Source: Planctomycetota bacterium (GTDB lineage: Bacteria > Planctomycetota > JAJSAM01). Taken from it: 64,000 bases of DNA. The translations under genes and the position numbers were made by a program. Numbering within the stretch: position 1 is the stretch's first letter; every line of letters starts with the position of its first letter. Where the stretch lies: the NCBI GenBank assembly GCA_024274785.1, contig JAJSAM010000042.1:147103-211102 (forward strand), given 5' to 3'. Below, in pieces: positions 17,528 through 28,087 of this stretch. The notes under the pieces were generated by a model. It ran no database searches and was not told the DNA's origin. It saw only the letters and a list, made by a program, of their open reading frames with translations.

Positions 17528-18736
17528 ATGAAAATCCATGAGTATCAGGCGAAAGCCCTCCTTCAACGCTACGGCGTACTGGTGCCGAAGGGCGGCGCCG
17601 CGACGAGTGCGGAAGAAGCGCTCGAGCTCGCGAAGGGAATGACCCCTCCGATCGCTGTAAAGTGCCAGATTCACGCCGGTGGGCGTGGCAAGGGCACGCT
17701 CGACGTCGACTACGGCGATGGTCCTCTCCACGGCGTCCTGCTGGTGAAGTCGGTCGAGGATGCCGGTGAGGTGGCGGGCCTGATGCTCGGCCACACCCTG
17801 GTCACCAGGCAGACCGGCCCGCAAGGCAAGCAGGTCGGCCAGGTGCTCCTCGAGCAGGGGGTCGGGATCGAGCGCGAATTGTACCTCGGCATCGTGCTGG
17901 ACCGAGGCATCGGGCGTCCGGTCATGATGGGTTGCGCTGAGGGCGGCACCTCGATCGAGGAGATCGCCGTGGAACGACCCGAAGCCATCTTGAAGGAGAC
18001 TCTCGCTCCCAGGGGCGGTCTCGAAAGTTTTCAGGCTCGCCGCCTGGCGGTCGGCCTCGGCCTGACCGGCGGGCAGATTCGATCGGCGGAGAAGCTGATG
18101 GTCGCCCTCGCGAAGGCGTTCATCGAACTCGACTGCTCGATTGCCGAGATCAACCCGCTTGTGGTCACGACGGACGGCACGGTGATGGCGCTCGACGCCA
18201 AGATGAACTTCGACGACAACGCCCTCTTCCGGCACCCGGAGGTCGTGGAGTTGCGCGACCTCTCCGAGGAGCATCCCACCGAGGCGCGCGCCAACGAGTT
18301 CGACCTGTCGTACGTCGCCATGGACGGCACGATCGGCTGCATGGTCAACGGCGCCGGGCTGGCGATGGCCACCATGGACATCATCAAGTTCGTCAGTGGC
18401 GGGCGGGCCGAGCCGGCCAACTTCCTGGACGTGGGAGGCGCCGCGAACTCGGAGCGGGTCACCGAAGCGATGCGGATCATCCTTCAGGACCCCGAGGTGC
18501 AGACGATCCTCGTGAACATCTTCGGCGGCATCGTTCTTTGCGACGTCATCGCCGAGGGTGTCGTGTCCGCCACCAGGGAACTCGGGCTCACGGTTCCGCT
18601 GGTGGTCCGGCTCGAGGGCACCAACGTGGCGCGCGGCAGGGAGATCCTCGAGAGCTCCGGCCTGAACATCATCACCGCCGACTCCATGGAGGATGCGGCC
18701 CGGAAGGCGGTCAAGGCTGCCGGAGTGGAGGTGTAA
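17528..18736 (+). CDS. sucC: Succinyl-CoA synthetase, ADP-forming, beta subunit
   Basis: SucC forms the nucleotide- and succinate-binding half of the TCA-cycle succinyl-CoA ligase. The ATG at 17528 has GGAGGAA just upstream. The 402-residue protein starts [17 protein letters not shown] and has the ATP-grasp region ([13 protein letters not shown]), the Mg-site [33 protein letters not shown] and the [16 protein letters not shown] phosphate loop. sucD follows after two bases. Together they form the standard sucCD operon. Confidence 0.97.
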   Translation: MKIHEYQAKALLQRYGVLVPKGGAATSAEEALELAKGMTPPIAVKCQIHAGGRGKGTLDVDYGDGPLHGVLLVKSVEDAGEVAGLMLGHTLVTRQTGPQGKQVGQVLLEQGVGIERELYLGIVLDRGIGRPVMMGCAEGGTSIEEIAVERPEAILKETLAPRGGLESFQARRLAVGLGLTGGQIRSAEKLMVALAKAFIELDCSIAEINPLVVTTDGTVMALDAKMNFDDNALFRHPEVVELRDLSEEHPTEARANEFDLSYVAMDGTIGCMVNGAGLAMATMDIIKFVSGGRAEPANFLDVGGAANSERVTEAMRIILQDPEVQTILVNIFGGIVLCDVIAEGVVSATRELGLTVPLVVRLEGTNVARGREILESSGLNIITADSMEDAARKAVKAAGVEV

Positions 18737-18738
18737 CG

Positions 18739-19611
<873 letters not shown>

Positions 19612-19664
19612 CATTTCAGGAGGAGCCGGCCTTCCGGCCGACCACGCCTGGAGGTGAAGGCCGC

Positions 19665-20690
19665 CTATTTCTGAAGCAACGCAAGAGCCCGCCGGGTCGC
19701 CTCGGCGGGCTCTATTCGTTTCATGCACGCTGCCGGCTCGCCGGTGAGGGCGCAGGTCCGTTTCAGACAGGGCGCGCAGGGGAGGCCCTCCCAGGCGGTC
19801 AGGGCATTGTTCGGGAATTCGTACGGGCCGGTGCGGCGTGGGTCCTGGGGGCCGGAAAGGGTGAGGACCGGGAGCTTCAGTGCCACCGCCAGGTGTACCG
19901 GGGCGGAATCGCAGGCGACCAGTGCGCCGCCGCGTTCCCGGATCACCGCGAGATGGGCCATCAGGCCACGCAGGTCGGTGGTCCCGGCTCGCGAGGGCAC
20001 CCCGGCCCCGTCGCCTACTCGGGCGCAGCGATCCGCGTGGTCCGGCCCGGACAGAACCACGACTCCCGCACCCTTTCCACGAAGGGATCGGGCCAGGGCG
20101 ATGTAGCCGTCGTCGGTCCACTCCCTGATGTCGGATGCAGCGCCCACCGAAATCGCCACGGCAGGGTCCGCGACCTCCGAGAGGTCCGCTCTGGCGGTGT
20201 GAGTCTCTCTCTCGGTGGGGGCGAGCCCGTACTCCGCGGTGGCATCGGTCTCTCCCAGTTTGCGGCACAGCGCAAGGGTTCGGTCCACCGCGTGCGGGCC
20301 CGCCGCGGGATCGGCGTGCTCCCTCGCGGCGAGGGCGCCGAGTCGCTCGCGGTAGTCCTGTCGGGCAAGCCCCACGCGGCGGGGGGCCCGGGTGTTCAAG
20401 AGCACCAACCCGGACTTCAGGTTCCCCTGGAGGTCGATCGCCAGGTCGAACCGCCTGCTCCGCACCGCCCACAGGAACCGGAGGATCCTCGCCGGTCCGT
20501 CCCGGCGAGGGTAGATCATCAGATCATCGACGAAGGGGTGTCCCTCGAGCAGGGGAGCGGGGCCGGACTGCACGATCCAGGTGATCTTCGCCGCCGGGAA
20601 GAGCCGCCGGAGAGATCCGGCCAGAGGCAGCCCATGCACGACATCGCCGATGGCGGAGAGTCTGACGATGGCGATTCGGCGGGGGTCCAT
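19665..20690 (-). CDS. GT9 family glycosyltransferase (ADP-heptose:LPS heptosyltransferase-like)
   Basis: The 341-residue enzyme has the GT9 N-terminus RIAIVRLSAIGDVVHGLPLA, a DLAIDLQGNLKSGLV strand, and the C-terminal donor-site signature LVACDSAPVHLAVAL...LSGPQDPRRTGPY. GT9 enzymes transfer heptose or other sugars to lipopolysaccharide core, so this supports an outer membrane with LPS-like glycolipid. A C-terminal CAPCLKRTCALTGEPAACMK cysteine cluster matches many heptosyltransferases. The gene converges on sucD, and its last codons form part of the terminator inverted repeat. The ATG at 20690 has TATCCT six bases upstream on its own strand. Confidence 0.88.
   Translation of the reverse strand: MDPRRIAIVRLSAIGDVVHGLPLAGSLRRLFPAAKITWIVQSGPAPLLEGHPFVDDLMIYPRRDGPARILRFLWAVRSRRFDLAIDLQGNLKSGLVLLNTRAPRRVGLARQDYRERLGALAAREHADPAAGPHAVDRTLALCRKLGETDATAEYGLAPTERETHTARADLSEVADPAVAISVGAASDIREWTDDGYIALARSLRGKGAGVVVLSGPDHADRCARVGDGAGVPSRAGTTDLRGLMAHLAVIRERGGALVACDSAPVHLAVALKLPVLTLSGPQDPRRTGPYEFPNNALTAWEGLPCAPCLKRTCALTGEPAACMKRIEPAEATRRALALLQK
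19684..19713. terminator. Terminator-like inverted repeat between sucD and the GT9 gene
   Basis: AGAGCCCGCC (19684-19693) and GGCGGGCTCT (19704-19713) form a perfect 10-bp stem with a 10-base loop. On the plus strand it is followed by ATTCGTTTC. It lies 72 bases after the sucD stop and is embedded in the last codons of the convergent GT9 gene. It may act on both strands. Confidence 0.6.
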
Positions 20691-20696
20691 TCCGGG

Positions 20697-20726
20697 AGGA
20701 TATCGCTGACGTGATAATGCAGTGAA
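20697..20726 (-). promoter_or_regulatory. Promoter of the GT9 gene, leaderless arrangement
   Basis: On the minus strand TTCACT and TATCCT are 18 bases apart, and TATCCT ends six bases before the ATG at 20690. No Shine-Dalgarno sequence is present, so the mRNA should begin at the start codon. Confidence 0.5.
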
Positions 20727-20860
20727 GCACTAACCCGCATTTCTCATGAGGGCACACGATCTGAGGGGCGGTCGCTGAGCATCGCGTCGTCAGGCCTTCT
20801 CCGAGATGGGAAGGCGTCGCGTCGCCTCCTTTTCGCCCTTCGCGGTCCCTTTCCGGTGGC

Positions 20861-20889
20861 TTTGCGCTGATGGCTCATCATGCTACTTT
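20861..20889 (+). promoter_or_regulatory. Promoter of the small membrane protein, leaderless arrangement
   Basis: TTTGCG (20861-20866) and TACTTT (20884-20889) are 17 bases apart. The -10 hexamer ends six bases before the ATG at 20896, with no ribosome binding site between. Confidence 0.48.
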
Positions 20890-20895
20890 CCGCTG

Positions 20896-21351
20896 ATGAA
20901 CGATTCGAGGCAATCCGGCCGATCCTCGCTTTCGACTCTGGTCACTCCCATCGTCCTCGTCATCGTGGGGTTGTGGACGATGGCCGGATCCGCAGTGCTT
21001 GGATTCTCCGCGGAGTGGGCGCCGACCATCCTGAGGGTCCTGGTCGGGATCCTGTTCGTCTTCATGGCGGCCCTGATGCACCAACTCCGGGCGACCCGGA
21101 CGGAGACGAGAGAGGTCTACCAGGCGCTCAATCAACTCCTTTACGGGAGGGATTTCCGGCGAGACCGGGAGGCGATCCGGATTCTGCTCACGTCGCTCGA
21201 CAGCAAGGACGAGGGAGTGAGTACGACGGCCTGGAAAAACCTGAAGGAGCTGACCGGCCAGGATTTCGCGCGGGACGCGAAGGTGTGGCGGTCATGGTGG
21301 AAGGCCAACGAGAAACGCTTCGCCCTGAAGGCGAAGCGTCCTGAAGAATAG
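20896..21351 (+). CDS. Small membrane protein with an LTG/tryptophan motif
   Basis: The 151-residue product has two predicted transmembrane helices (about 14-36 and 45-63), then a cytoplasmic helical tail. The tail ends in LKELTGQDF with tryptophans at 131, 134 and 135 (VWRSWW), the same motif seen after HEAT repeats in the proteins at 9984-11378 and 12698-14263. I do not recognise a named family. The ATG at 20896 is preferred over an upstream in-frame one at 20806 because of the promoter placement. The last codons form a perfect 10-bp inverted repeat (21315-21339). Confidence 0.65.
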   Translation: MNDSRQSGRSSLSTLVTPIVLVIVGLWTMAGSAVLGFSAEWAPTILRVLVGILFVFMAALMHQLRATRTETREVYQALNQLLYGRDFRRDREAIRILLTSLDSKDEGVSTTAWKNLKELTGQDFARDAKVWRSWWKANEKRFALKAKRPEE

Positions 21352-21525
21352 AAGGCCCGGGTGAGTCCGCGGGGAGCAAACAGCTCCCGGGTCGGGTACC
21401 GGCATCCTGTGGAAACCTGTCGGGGGTGCAGCCGTACCGGTGAGGAGAACGCCGCACAGCGCCTTGAACCATGCTCCTCCAGCCACACGCGTTTGGAGAA
21501 GCGCCTCACCTCCCGACCGGATCGC

Positions 21526-21555
21526 TTCGACACCCGGGCCGATGTGTCGTATAGA
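21526..21555 (+). promoter_or_regulatory. Candidate promoter of the APH-like kinase gene
   Basis: TTCGAC (21526-21531) and TATAGA (21550-21555) are separated by 18 bases, in a 286-base gap. The predicted leader is about 75 bases and contains CCGGAG shortly before the ATG at 21638. The match is moderate. Confidence 0.35.
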
Positions 21556-21637
21556 TTGACTTTCGTGCTGAATCCTGCCACAGCTCTGCAAGCGTGGCAA
21601 GGGTTTATTCGCTCGCCGCTATTCCGGAGACCGGCTC

Positions 21638-22630
21638 ATGAATGACATCCTGCACCTCGACACCGACCACGAAGTCACCCACATCCAGACGCACAGCTCC
21701 CATGTGTTCCTCGTCGGCGACCGGGTCATCAAGATCAAGAAGCCCGTTGATTTCTCGTTTCTCGACTACTCCACGCTGCAGCGCCGGAAGGATTTCTGCG
21801 AACGCGAGGTTTCGCTGAACCGGCGGTTTTCTCCGGAGATCTACCTGGAAGTGGTGCCGCTGTTCCGGAGGCCGGACGGCCTGCTCGAAATGGACGGTGA
21901 GGGGGAACCCGCGGAGTACGCGGTCGTCATGAAGAGGCTACCCGCAGGATCCATGCTGACCCGGCGGCTCGAGGAGGGGAATGTGCGCCCGGAGGAGATG
22001 GCGGCCCTCGCGGACGTTCTTTCCGACTTCTACCGCAACGCCAAAACGACCCCCGAGATCTCCGCCTTCGGCCGCATCGAACAGGTCCGGGAGAACACGG
22101 AGGAGAACTTCGAGACCACCCTCGACTTCGGAGAGGAACTCCTGCCCGCCGACGTCCGGGAACTCCTCCGGACCGCGAACCGGAAGTTCCTGGCGGAGCA
22201 GGGCGAGCTGTTTCAGGCGCGGATCGATGGGGGACATGTGCTCGATGGCCATGGCGACCTGAAGCCGGAGAACCTGTTCCTCACCGATGACGGTCCGGTG
22301 GTCACGGACTGCATCGAGTTCAACGAGAGATTCCGCTACGGCGATGTCCTCGTCGATATTGGATATCTGACCATGGGGCTCCGGGCGGCCGGGCGACCGG
22401 ATCTCCGGGCTGCGTTCCTCGATCGGTACGGCGAGGTGGGGGAGCCCGGTTATCCGGAGAACCTCCTGGCCTTCTACGAAGTCTACCGGGCCGTGGTGAA
22501 GGGCAAGATCGAAGGCTATCGCGCCCGCCAGCCCGAGGTACCCGCCGCGGAGCGGGAAGAGGCCCGGGTGATTTCAAACGCTCACTTCCTGCTGGCCAGA
22601 GACATCGTTTCGGAGGCGGGAATCAGCTAA
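21638..22630 (+). CDS. APH/choline-kinase-like phosphotransferase (COG2187 type)
   Basis: The 330-residue protein has a kinase-like N-lobe (VFLVGDRVIKIKKPVDFSFL) and the C-lobe catalytic loop HGDLKPENLFL followed by a DCIEFNERFRYGD magnesium segment, typical of the aminoglycoside-phosphotransferase superfamily. In many bacteria this domain is fused to a C-terminal P-loop kinase; here it stands alone. The substrate is unknown, and antibiotic resistance is not implied. It lies immediately upstream of the NtrC-type regulator, but the sigma-54 promoter between them suggests separate control. Confidence 0.8.
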   Translation: MNDILHLDTDHEVTHIQTHSSHVFLVGDRVIKIKKPVDFSFLDYSTLQRRKDFCEREVSLNRRFSPEIYLEVVPLFRRPDGLLEMDGEGEPAEYAVVMKRLPAGSMLTRRLEEGNVRPEEMAALADVLSDFYRNAKTTPEISAFGRIEQVRENTEENFETTLDFGEELLPADVRELLRTANRKFLAEQGELFQARIDGGHVLDGHGDLKPENLFLTDDGPVVTDCIEFNERFRYGDVLVDIGYLTMGLRAAGRPDLRAAFLDRYGEVGEPGYPENLLAFYEVYRAVVKGKIEGYRARQPEVPAAEREEARVISNAHFLLARDIVSEAGIS

Positions 22631-22686
22631 GGGCTCGCGCGTGACCGCGGCTTGCGCCCTGGTGAGAATGGCAGACGGAGCGGGGG

Positions 22687-22710
22687 GAATCTCCCGTTCG
22701 CGGGGGATTC
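22687..22710. promoter_or_regulatory. Imperfect dyad upstream of the sigma-54 promoter (possible enhancer site)
   Basis: GAATCTCCC (22687-22695) and GGGGGATTC (22702-22710) form a 9-bp inverted repeat with one mismatch and a six-base spacer. It lies about 48-70 bases upstream of the -24 element at 22758. The placement fits an activator-binding dyad; without a T-run it is a poor terminator for the kinase gene. Confidence 0.4.
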
Positions 22711-22757
22711 TTCCTGCATCGGGGGGTGGAAGAGCCAAAGATCCCGGGATTTCGGTG

Positions 22758-22773
22758 CGGCACGACCATTGCT
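22758..22773 (+). promoter_or_regulatory. Sigma-54 (-24/-12) promoter upstream of the first NtrC-type regulator
   Basis: The sequence CGGCACGACCATTGCT matches the sigma-54 consensus TGGCACG-N4-TTGCW except for the first base, with ten bases between GG and GC. Transcription would start near 22784, leaving only about nine bases before the ATG at 22793 and no Shine-Dalgarno sequence. This would make the regulator gene itself sigma-54-dependent. Confidence 0.6.
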
Positions 22774-22792
22774 CAGTCCCGGCCGGTGCCCC

Positions 22793-24184
22793 ATGGCCAA
22801 AGCAAGAATACTCATCGTCGACGACGAGCGCCTGATTCGGTGGACGCTGAAGGAGAAACTCACGGGAGCCGGCCACGCCGTGCGCACGGCTGCGACCGGG
22901 GAGGAAGCGCTCGACCTTCTCACGGAGGAGCCGGCCGAGGTCGTTCTCCTCGACAACCGGCTGCCGGGAATGGATGGGCTCGACGTCCTTCGTCTCATCC
23001 GGGACATGGACGCGACGGTGCAGGTGGTCATGGTCACCGCCTGTGACACCGCGGAGCAGGCCATCCGGGCGTTCAAGGAAGGTGCTCTCGACTACGTCAT
23101 CAAGCCCTTCGACCTGAAGGAGGTGATGTCCGTGGTCGAGCGCGGGATCGACACCGCGTACCTGCGCCGGGAAGTCAGCCACTTCAGGAGGAGGCAGCAA
23201 CAGCGCTTTTCGCTGACTCACATCGTCGGGAAGAGCGAGGTCATCCGGCGGGTGACCCGGACCTGCGGCCGTCTGGCGGCGTCCGATGGGTCCACGGTCT
23301 TCCTGCTCGGAGAGAGCGGGACCGGGAAAGACCTGGTCGCCCGCGCCATCCACCACGCGAGCGCCCGAGCGACGCGGCCGTTCAAGCAGATCAACTGCGC
23401 GGCACTGCCCGAGCACCTCCTCGAGTCCGAACTGCTCGGGTATGAGAAAGGGGCGTTTACGGATGCCAAGGCCCGGAAGAAGGGCCTGGTCGAGATGGCC
23501 GACGGCGGGACGCTGTTCCTCGATGAAATCGGAGACATGCGCCCCGGAATGCAGGCAAAGCTGCTCTCGGTCATCGAGGATAGACGGTTCCGGCGGGTCG
23601 GCGGCCTGGAGGACCGGGCGGTCGATATCCGGGTCATCGCGGCCACGAATCGGGATCTCGACGCGGCCGTTGGTGACGGCAGTTTTCGCGAGGACCTCTA
23701 TTATCGTCTCAACGTCCTGCCCATCGTGCTGCCCCCGCTGCGGCATCGCACCAGCGATATCCCCCTCCTGGTCGAGCACTTCATCCGTCACTTCAACGGT
23801 CTTTACAAGCGGAAACTCCGCGGGATCACTCCGGAAGCCGTGGCGCTGCTCATCGCCTACCCCTGGCCGGGGAACGTCCGGGAACTGAGAAACGTGGTGG
23901 AACGAGCCATCATTCTCGGGGACGACGAGGACATCTCCGCCGAGATGTTGCCGCCGGAAATTCGATCTCCGGTGCCGAAGCCCGTCGGCTACCGGTTTCG
24001 GTTGCCGATGGAAGGTCTGAACCTGGCCGAAGTCGAGGAGGGGTTTCTCCGGCAGGCGCTGGAACTCGCCGTGGGAAACCAGACCCGAGCCGCCGAGTTG
24101 TTGAATCTGAGCAGGGATGCGCTGCGGTACCGGATGAAGAAGTTCGGAATCGCCACCGCGCCCGGAAGTGCGGCCAGGCAGTGA
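22793..24184 (+). CDS. NtrC-family sigma-54-dependent response regulator
   Basis: The 463-residue protein starts MAKARILIVDDERLIRW. The receiver domain (1-120) has acidic residues D10/D11, the phosphorylation site D54 (VLLDNRLPG) and K104 region YVIKPFD. The AAA+ domain (about 143-380) has Walker A GESGTGKD, Walker B-type FLDEIGDM and a GAFTDA loop, a variant of the sigma-54-contacting GAFTGA. A C-terminal Fis-type helix-turn-helix (NQTRAAELLNLSRDALRYRM) binds DNA. It converges on the histidine kinase across a 588-base gap. It closely resembles the second regulator at 26641, so one or both may be its output. Confidence 0.93.
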   Translation: MAKARILIVDDERLIRWTLKEKLTGAGHAVRTAATGEEALDLLTEEPAEVVLLDNRLPGMDGLDVLRLIRDMDATVQVVMVTACDTAEQAIRAFKEGALDYVIKPFDLKEVMSVVERGIDTAYLRREVSHFRRRQQQRFSLTHIVGKSEVIRRVTRTCGRLAASDGSTVFLLGESGTGKDLVARAIHHASARATRPFKQINCAALPEHLLESELLGYEKGAFTDAKARKKGLVEMADGGTLFLDEIGDMRPGMQAKLLSVIEDRRFRRVGGLEDRAVDIRVIAATNRDLDAAVGDGSFREDLYYRLNVLPIVLPPLRHRTSDIPLLVEHFIRHFNGLYKRKLRGITPEAVALLIAYPWPGNVRELRNVVERAIILGDDEDISAEMLPPEIRSPVPKPVGYRFRLPMEGLNLAEVEEGFLRQALELAVGNQTRAAELLNLSRDALRYRMKKFGIATAPGSAARQ

Positions 24185-24772
24185 AGCCGGTGAAGCAGTG
24201 AGGCTGGGGGGGGATGCACGCGGGGTCGGCAGCCTGCACCGCAGTCCATGCGTGGAATCAAGCGGGGCCCGATCCAGTGACCGGGCCCCGCTGTCCAGTT
24301 CAGGGTCCATCGCCCGGACAGCGATCAACGGCGGGCGACCCGGGATCCGACTCCCTGGCGACCTCACCACAGTGAGATACCGCGAGAACGGGGCGCCACG
24401 CTGATCTGCCGATGACCGTCCGTACCGAACCGTTCGACATCCCTGTCGAAAGTACTGCAACGCAGCTTTTACGCCGCGGTAAGGATAACGCCGCACACTT
24501 GTGTTCTTTTCCTTTCAAATTGCCAATCCTGCTCGGCTCGTGACGGCGGCCGGCTCCGGACCCTGACGAACCTCGATGCCAAAGAACTGCGGCTTCATAT
24601 TGAGCGAATTCAATGCCAACTGGAGCCTGGTTCGAGCAATGACGTAAGCTTCGGTCCTGGCATATCTTGGGCGTAAGCCGCTTTCGTGGGGCGACGTGCG
24701 GTTCAGGGCATTTAGCACAGCTGCGGGGATTTTTCCGCGGTTTGTCCGGAAACGCCGTGCGGGACCGGCCGG
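24185..24772. other. 588-base gene-free stretch of lower GC between regulator and kinase
   Basis: The gap lies between two convergent genes. It holds a terminator-like stem (24261-24292) and a perfect dyad TTCGACA-TCCC-TGTCGAA (24433-24450). From about 24420 to 24720 the base composition is visibly less GC-rich than its surroundings. A 67-residue minus-strand frame (24515-24718) shows no recognisable family and no ribosome binding site, so I do not call it a gene. It could be a relic of inserted DNA. Confidence 0.5.
24261..24292 (+). terminator. Strong stem-loop after the first NtrC-type regulator
   Basis: AGCGGGGCCCG (24261-24271) and CGGGCCCCGCT (24282-24292) form a perfect 11-bp GC-rich stem with a ten-base loop, about 75 bases past the regulator stop. 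No T-tract follows, so it may act as a weak intrinsic terminator or an mRNA-stabilising end. Confidence 0.5.
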
Positions 24773-26461
24773 CTATTCCCGGGGCAGGTGGATTGTGACG
24801 GTCGTGCCCACGCCCGGTTCGGACTCGATGGTGAGAGCTCCTCCATGGCCGGTCACGATTTTCCGGGCGATGGTGAGTCCGAGTCCGGTCCCCTTGTTCT
24901 TCGTGGTGAAGAAGGGCTTGAAGATCTTGCGGCGGGTCGCCGATGTCATCCCGGCCCCGCGATCGATGATTCTGATCTCCACTCCGTCGTCCGCCCTCCC
25001 GGTGGCGACCGTGATGGTGCGATCGTCCTTCAGCGCATGGACCGCATTCAAGAGGAGGTTCAGGATGACCTGGATGAGCTGTTGCGCGTCCACCGAGACC
25101 GGACCGAGGTCCGCTGAGTGCTCGATTTCGATCGTCACATCCGAGAAATCGTCGGAGTTTCGGAGCAAGGTGACCGCGGAGTCGAGCACGAGACCCAGAT
25201 CGGTGGTTACGCGCGCCGGACGGAACGGCCTGGTGTAGGAGAGTAGTGAGAGGACCGTTTCATCGAGGCGGCGGATGTGCTTCAGGATCTCGTCATAGAT
25301 TTCGCTCTTCGGGTCGTCGGCCGGGGTGGATTCCGCAATGACCTGGATGGCTCCGGAGATTCCCGCCAGGGGGTTCTTGATCTCATGGGCGATCTGCGCG
25401 GCCATCTCGCCCATCTCCGCGAGAGCCTCGACCTGGATCAACTGCTCGACCATCCGCTTGCGCTCGGTAATGTCCCGGAGGATGGCGGAAGCGCCCACGT
25501 AGCGGCCGTGGGCGTCGTAGATGGAGGTGCGCGTCAGGCTGACGTGGACCTCATCTCCGTTCTTTCGCAGCCGGCGCGTCTCGTAGTTTCGAAGTGATCC
25601 CGCCTCGGACGTTTCGGTGCGGATCTTTTCGATCTCGCCCTGCCGGAGCAGTTCGTCGGGGACCAGGAACTTGAAGTGCCGGCCCACCGCCTCCTCGGCC
25701 GGGTAACCGAGCAATTCCTCCGCACCCCGGTTCCACGACTGAATGACCTCGTCCTCGCCCACCGTGAGGATGGCATCCGCCGAGTCCTTGAGAATCCGGG
25801 CCAGGTAGGCCGAGGATGCGTACGCCTGCTCCCAGAGCCGCGTCATCGTTGGCTTCATCCGATCGGTGAGGGGGAGCCCCTGGCGGAGCGCCTCCACCTT
25901 GCGCGCCAGGCCGGGGTAGCGTTCGGCGGGGAAGATCTCGAAGCGGCAGGTCTCGTCACCCTGGGCGCGGCACATGGTCTCGATGCAGACCAGCGACGCT
26001 CCGACCGCCTCCGAAGCATAGCCGGATGCGTAGCCGGTGAGGATCCAGCAGGAGGACCACTCCACCGGTCCGAGGAGCGCCAGGCTCTGCTCTGCTTCCA
26101 CGGAGTCTTCCCAGAACCCGGTCATCTTGTGGAAGTCCGGATCGCATTGGAGTTCGTCGACCCGGGCCCGGGCCATCCCCTCCAGGTTGTGTACGAGAGG
26201 GCCGGCCCGCAGCAACTCGCGGGGATCGGGGTCGCCCATGCGCTCTCTCATGACGCGGGCGGTGTGCGCACCGTCATGGAAGCCGAACCGGAACATGACC
26301 TCGTGGGCCATGACGGGCCCGAGAACCTCGTAGAGCTCCTGGCGTAACTTCCCGAGCGCATCCGCCGACAGGAACAGGATCCGCTCCTCGCGGTGGAGAA
26401 TCCGTGCCCCTTCGGAGGTGGGCCCGGGGTTTTCTTCGGGGGTCGGGCGGGGGGGTGTCAT
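24773..26461 (-). CDS. Histidine kinase with XylR_N/V4R aromatic-sensing domain, PAS, HisKA and HATPase
   Basis: The 562-residue kinase has four parts. Residues 20-190 are an XylR_N plus V4R sensor module, the type that binds phenols in the activators DmpR and MopR. Putative pocket residues H91 (LVHNLEGM) and W117 (GFWEDS) are present, and C138, E161, C164 and C172 match the MopR zinc ligands with identical spacing (23, 3 and 8 residues). Residues 218-335 are a PAS domain (DSADAILTVGEDEVIQSWN). HisKA follows with the phospho-acceptor H359 in AHEIKNPLAG. The HATPase has LNLLLNAVHA, DRGAGM and GTGLGL. No transmembrane segment is seen, so sensing is cytoplasmic. It lies between two NtrC-type regulators, convergent with one and divergent from the other. 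The ligand class is inference from conserved residues. Confidence 0.9.
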   Translation of the reverse strand: MTPPRPTPEENPGPTSEGARILHREERILFLSADALGKLRQELYEVLGPVMAHEVMFRFGFHDGAHTARVMRERMGDPDPRELLRAGPLVHNLEGMARARVDELQCDPDFHKMTGFWEDSVEAEQSLALLGPVEWSSCWILTGYASGYASEAVGASLVCIETMCRAQGDETCRFEIFPAERYPGLARKVEALRQGLPLTDRMKPTMTRLWEQAYASSAYLARILKDSADAILTVGEDEVIQSWNRGAEELLGYPAEEAVGRHFKFLVPDELLRQGEIEKIRTETSEAGSLRNYETRRLRKNGDEVHVSLTRTSIYDAHGRYVGASAILRDITERKRMVEQLIQVEALAEMGEMAAQIAHEIKNPLAGISGAIQVIAESTPADDPKSEIYDEILKHIRRLDETVLSLLSYTRPFRPARVTTDLGLVLDSAVTLLRNSDDFSDVTIEIEHSADLGPVSVDAQQLIQVILNLLLNAVHALKDDRTITVATGRADDGVEIRIIDRGAGMTSATRRKIFKPFFTTKNKGTGLGLTIARKIVTGHGGALTIESEPGVGTTVTIHLPRE

Positions 26462-26640
26462 GGGCCTTCATCTTCCCGGATTGCAAGAGCGGGGATGGCG
26501 GTCTGTCAGGCATTCCATCTTCGGGGCGAATATACCGTCCCCGGGACCCAACTGCGGGAAATCCCCCGAATTCCAGAAATAGGCTACATGGGGAATGGCG
26601 AGGAGGCTATCCTCGCGCAATTACGCCTGCCGAGGGAACT

Positions 26641-28029
<1,389 letters not shown>

Positions 28030-28052
28030 GTCTGCCACTCGCTGGCGGCGGA

Positions 28053-28081
28053 TTGACGCCGCTGGTCGGCCCCCCTACGAT
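28053..28081 (+). promoter_or_regulatory. Promoter of the first universal stress protein, leaderless arrangement
   Basis: TTGACG (28053-28058) and TACGAT (28076-28081) have an optimal 17-base spacer. The -10 hexamer ends six bases before the ATG at 28088, so transcription should begin at the start codon. Confidence 0.6.
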
Positions 28082-28087
28082 TGCGTC

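Noticed and set aside
21315..21339. Perfect 10-bp inverted repeat at the end of the small membrane-protein gene as a terminator
   Set aside because: It lies inside coding sequence and no T-run follows; noted only as a feature of the gene's last codons.
21638..22630. Aminoglycoside resistance gene
   Set aside because: The kinase fold matches the APH superfamily, but the sequence fits the COG2187-type housekeeping group and not known resistance enzymes.
24515..24718. 67-residue minus-strand open frame
   Set aside because: No ribosome binding site and no recognisable family; composition suggests a relic at best.
26600..26640. Minus-strand sigma-54-like sequence before the kinase gene
   Set aside because: The GG and GC pairs are 11 bases apart instead of ten, and sigma-54 spacing is strict.
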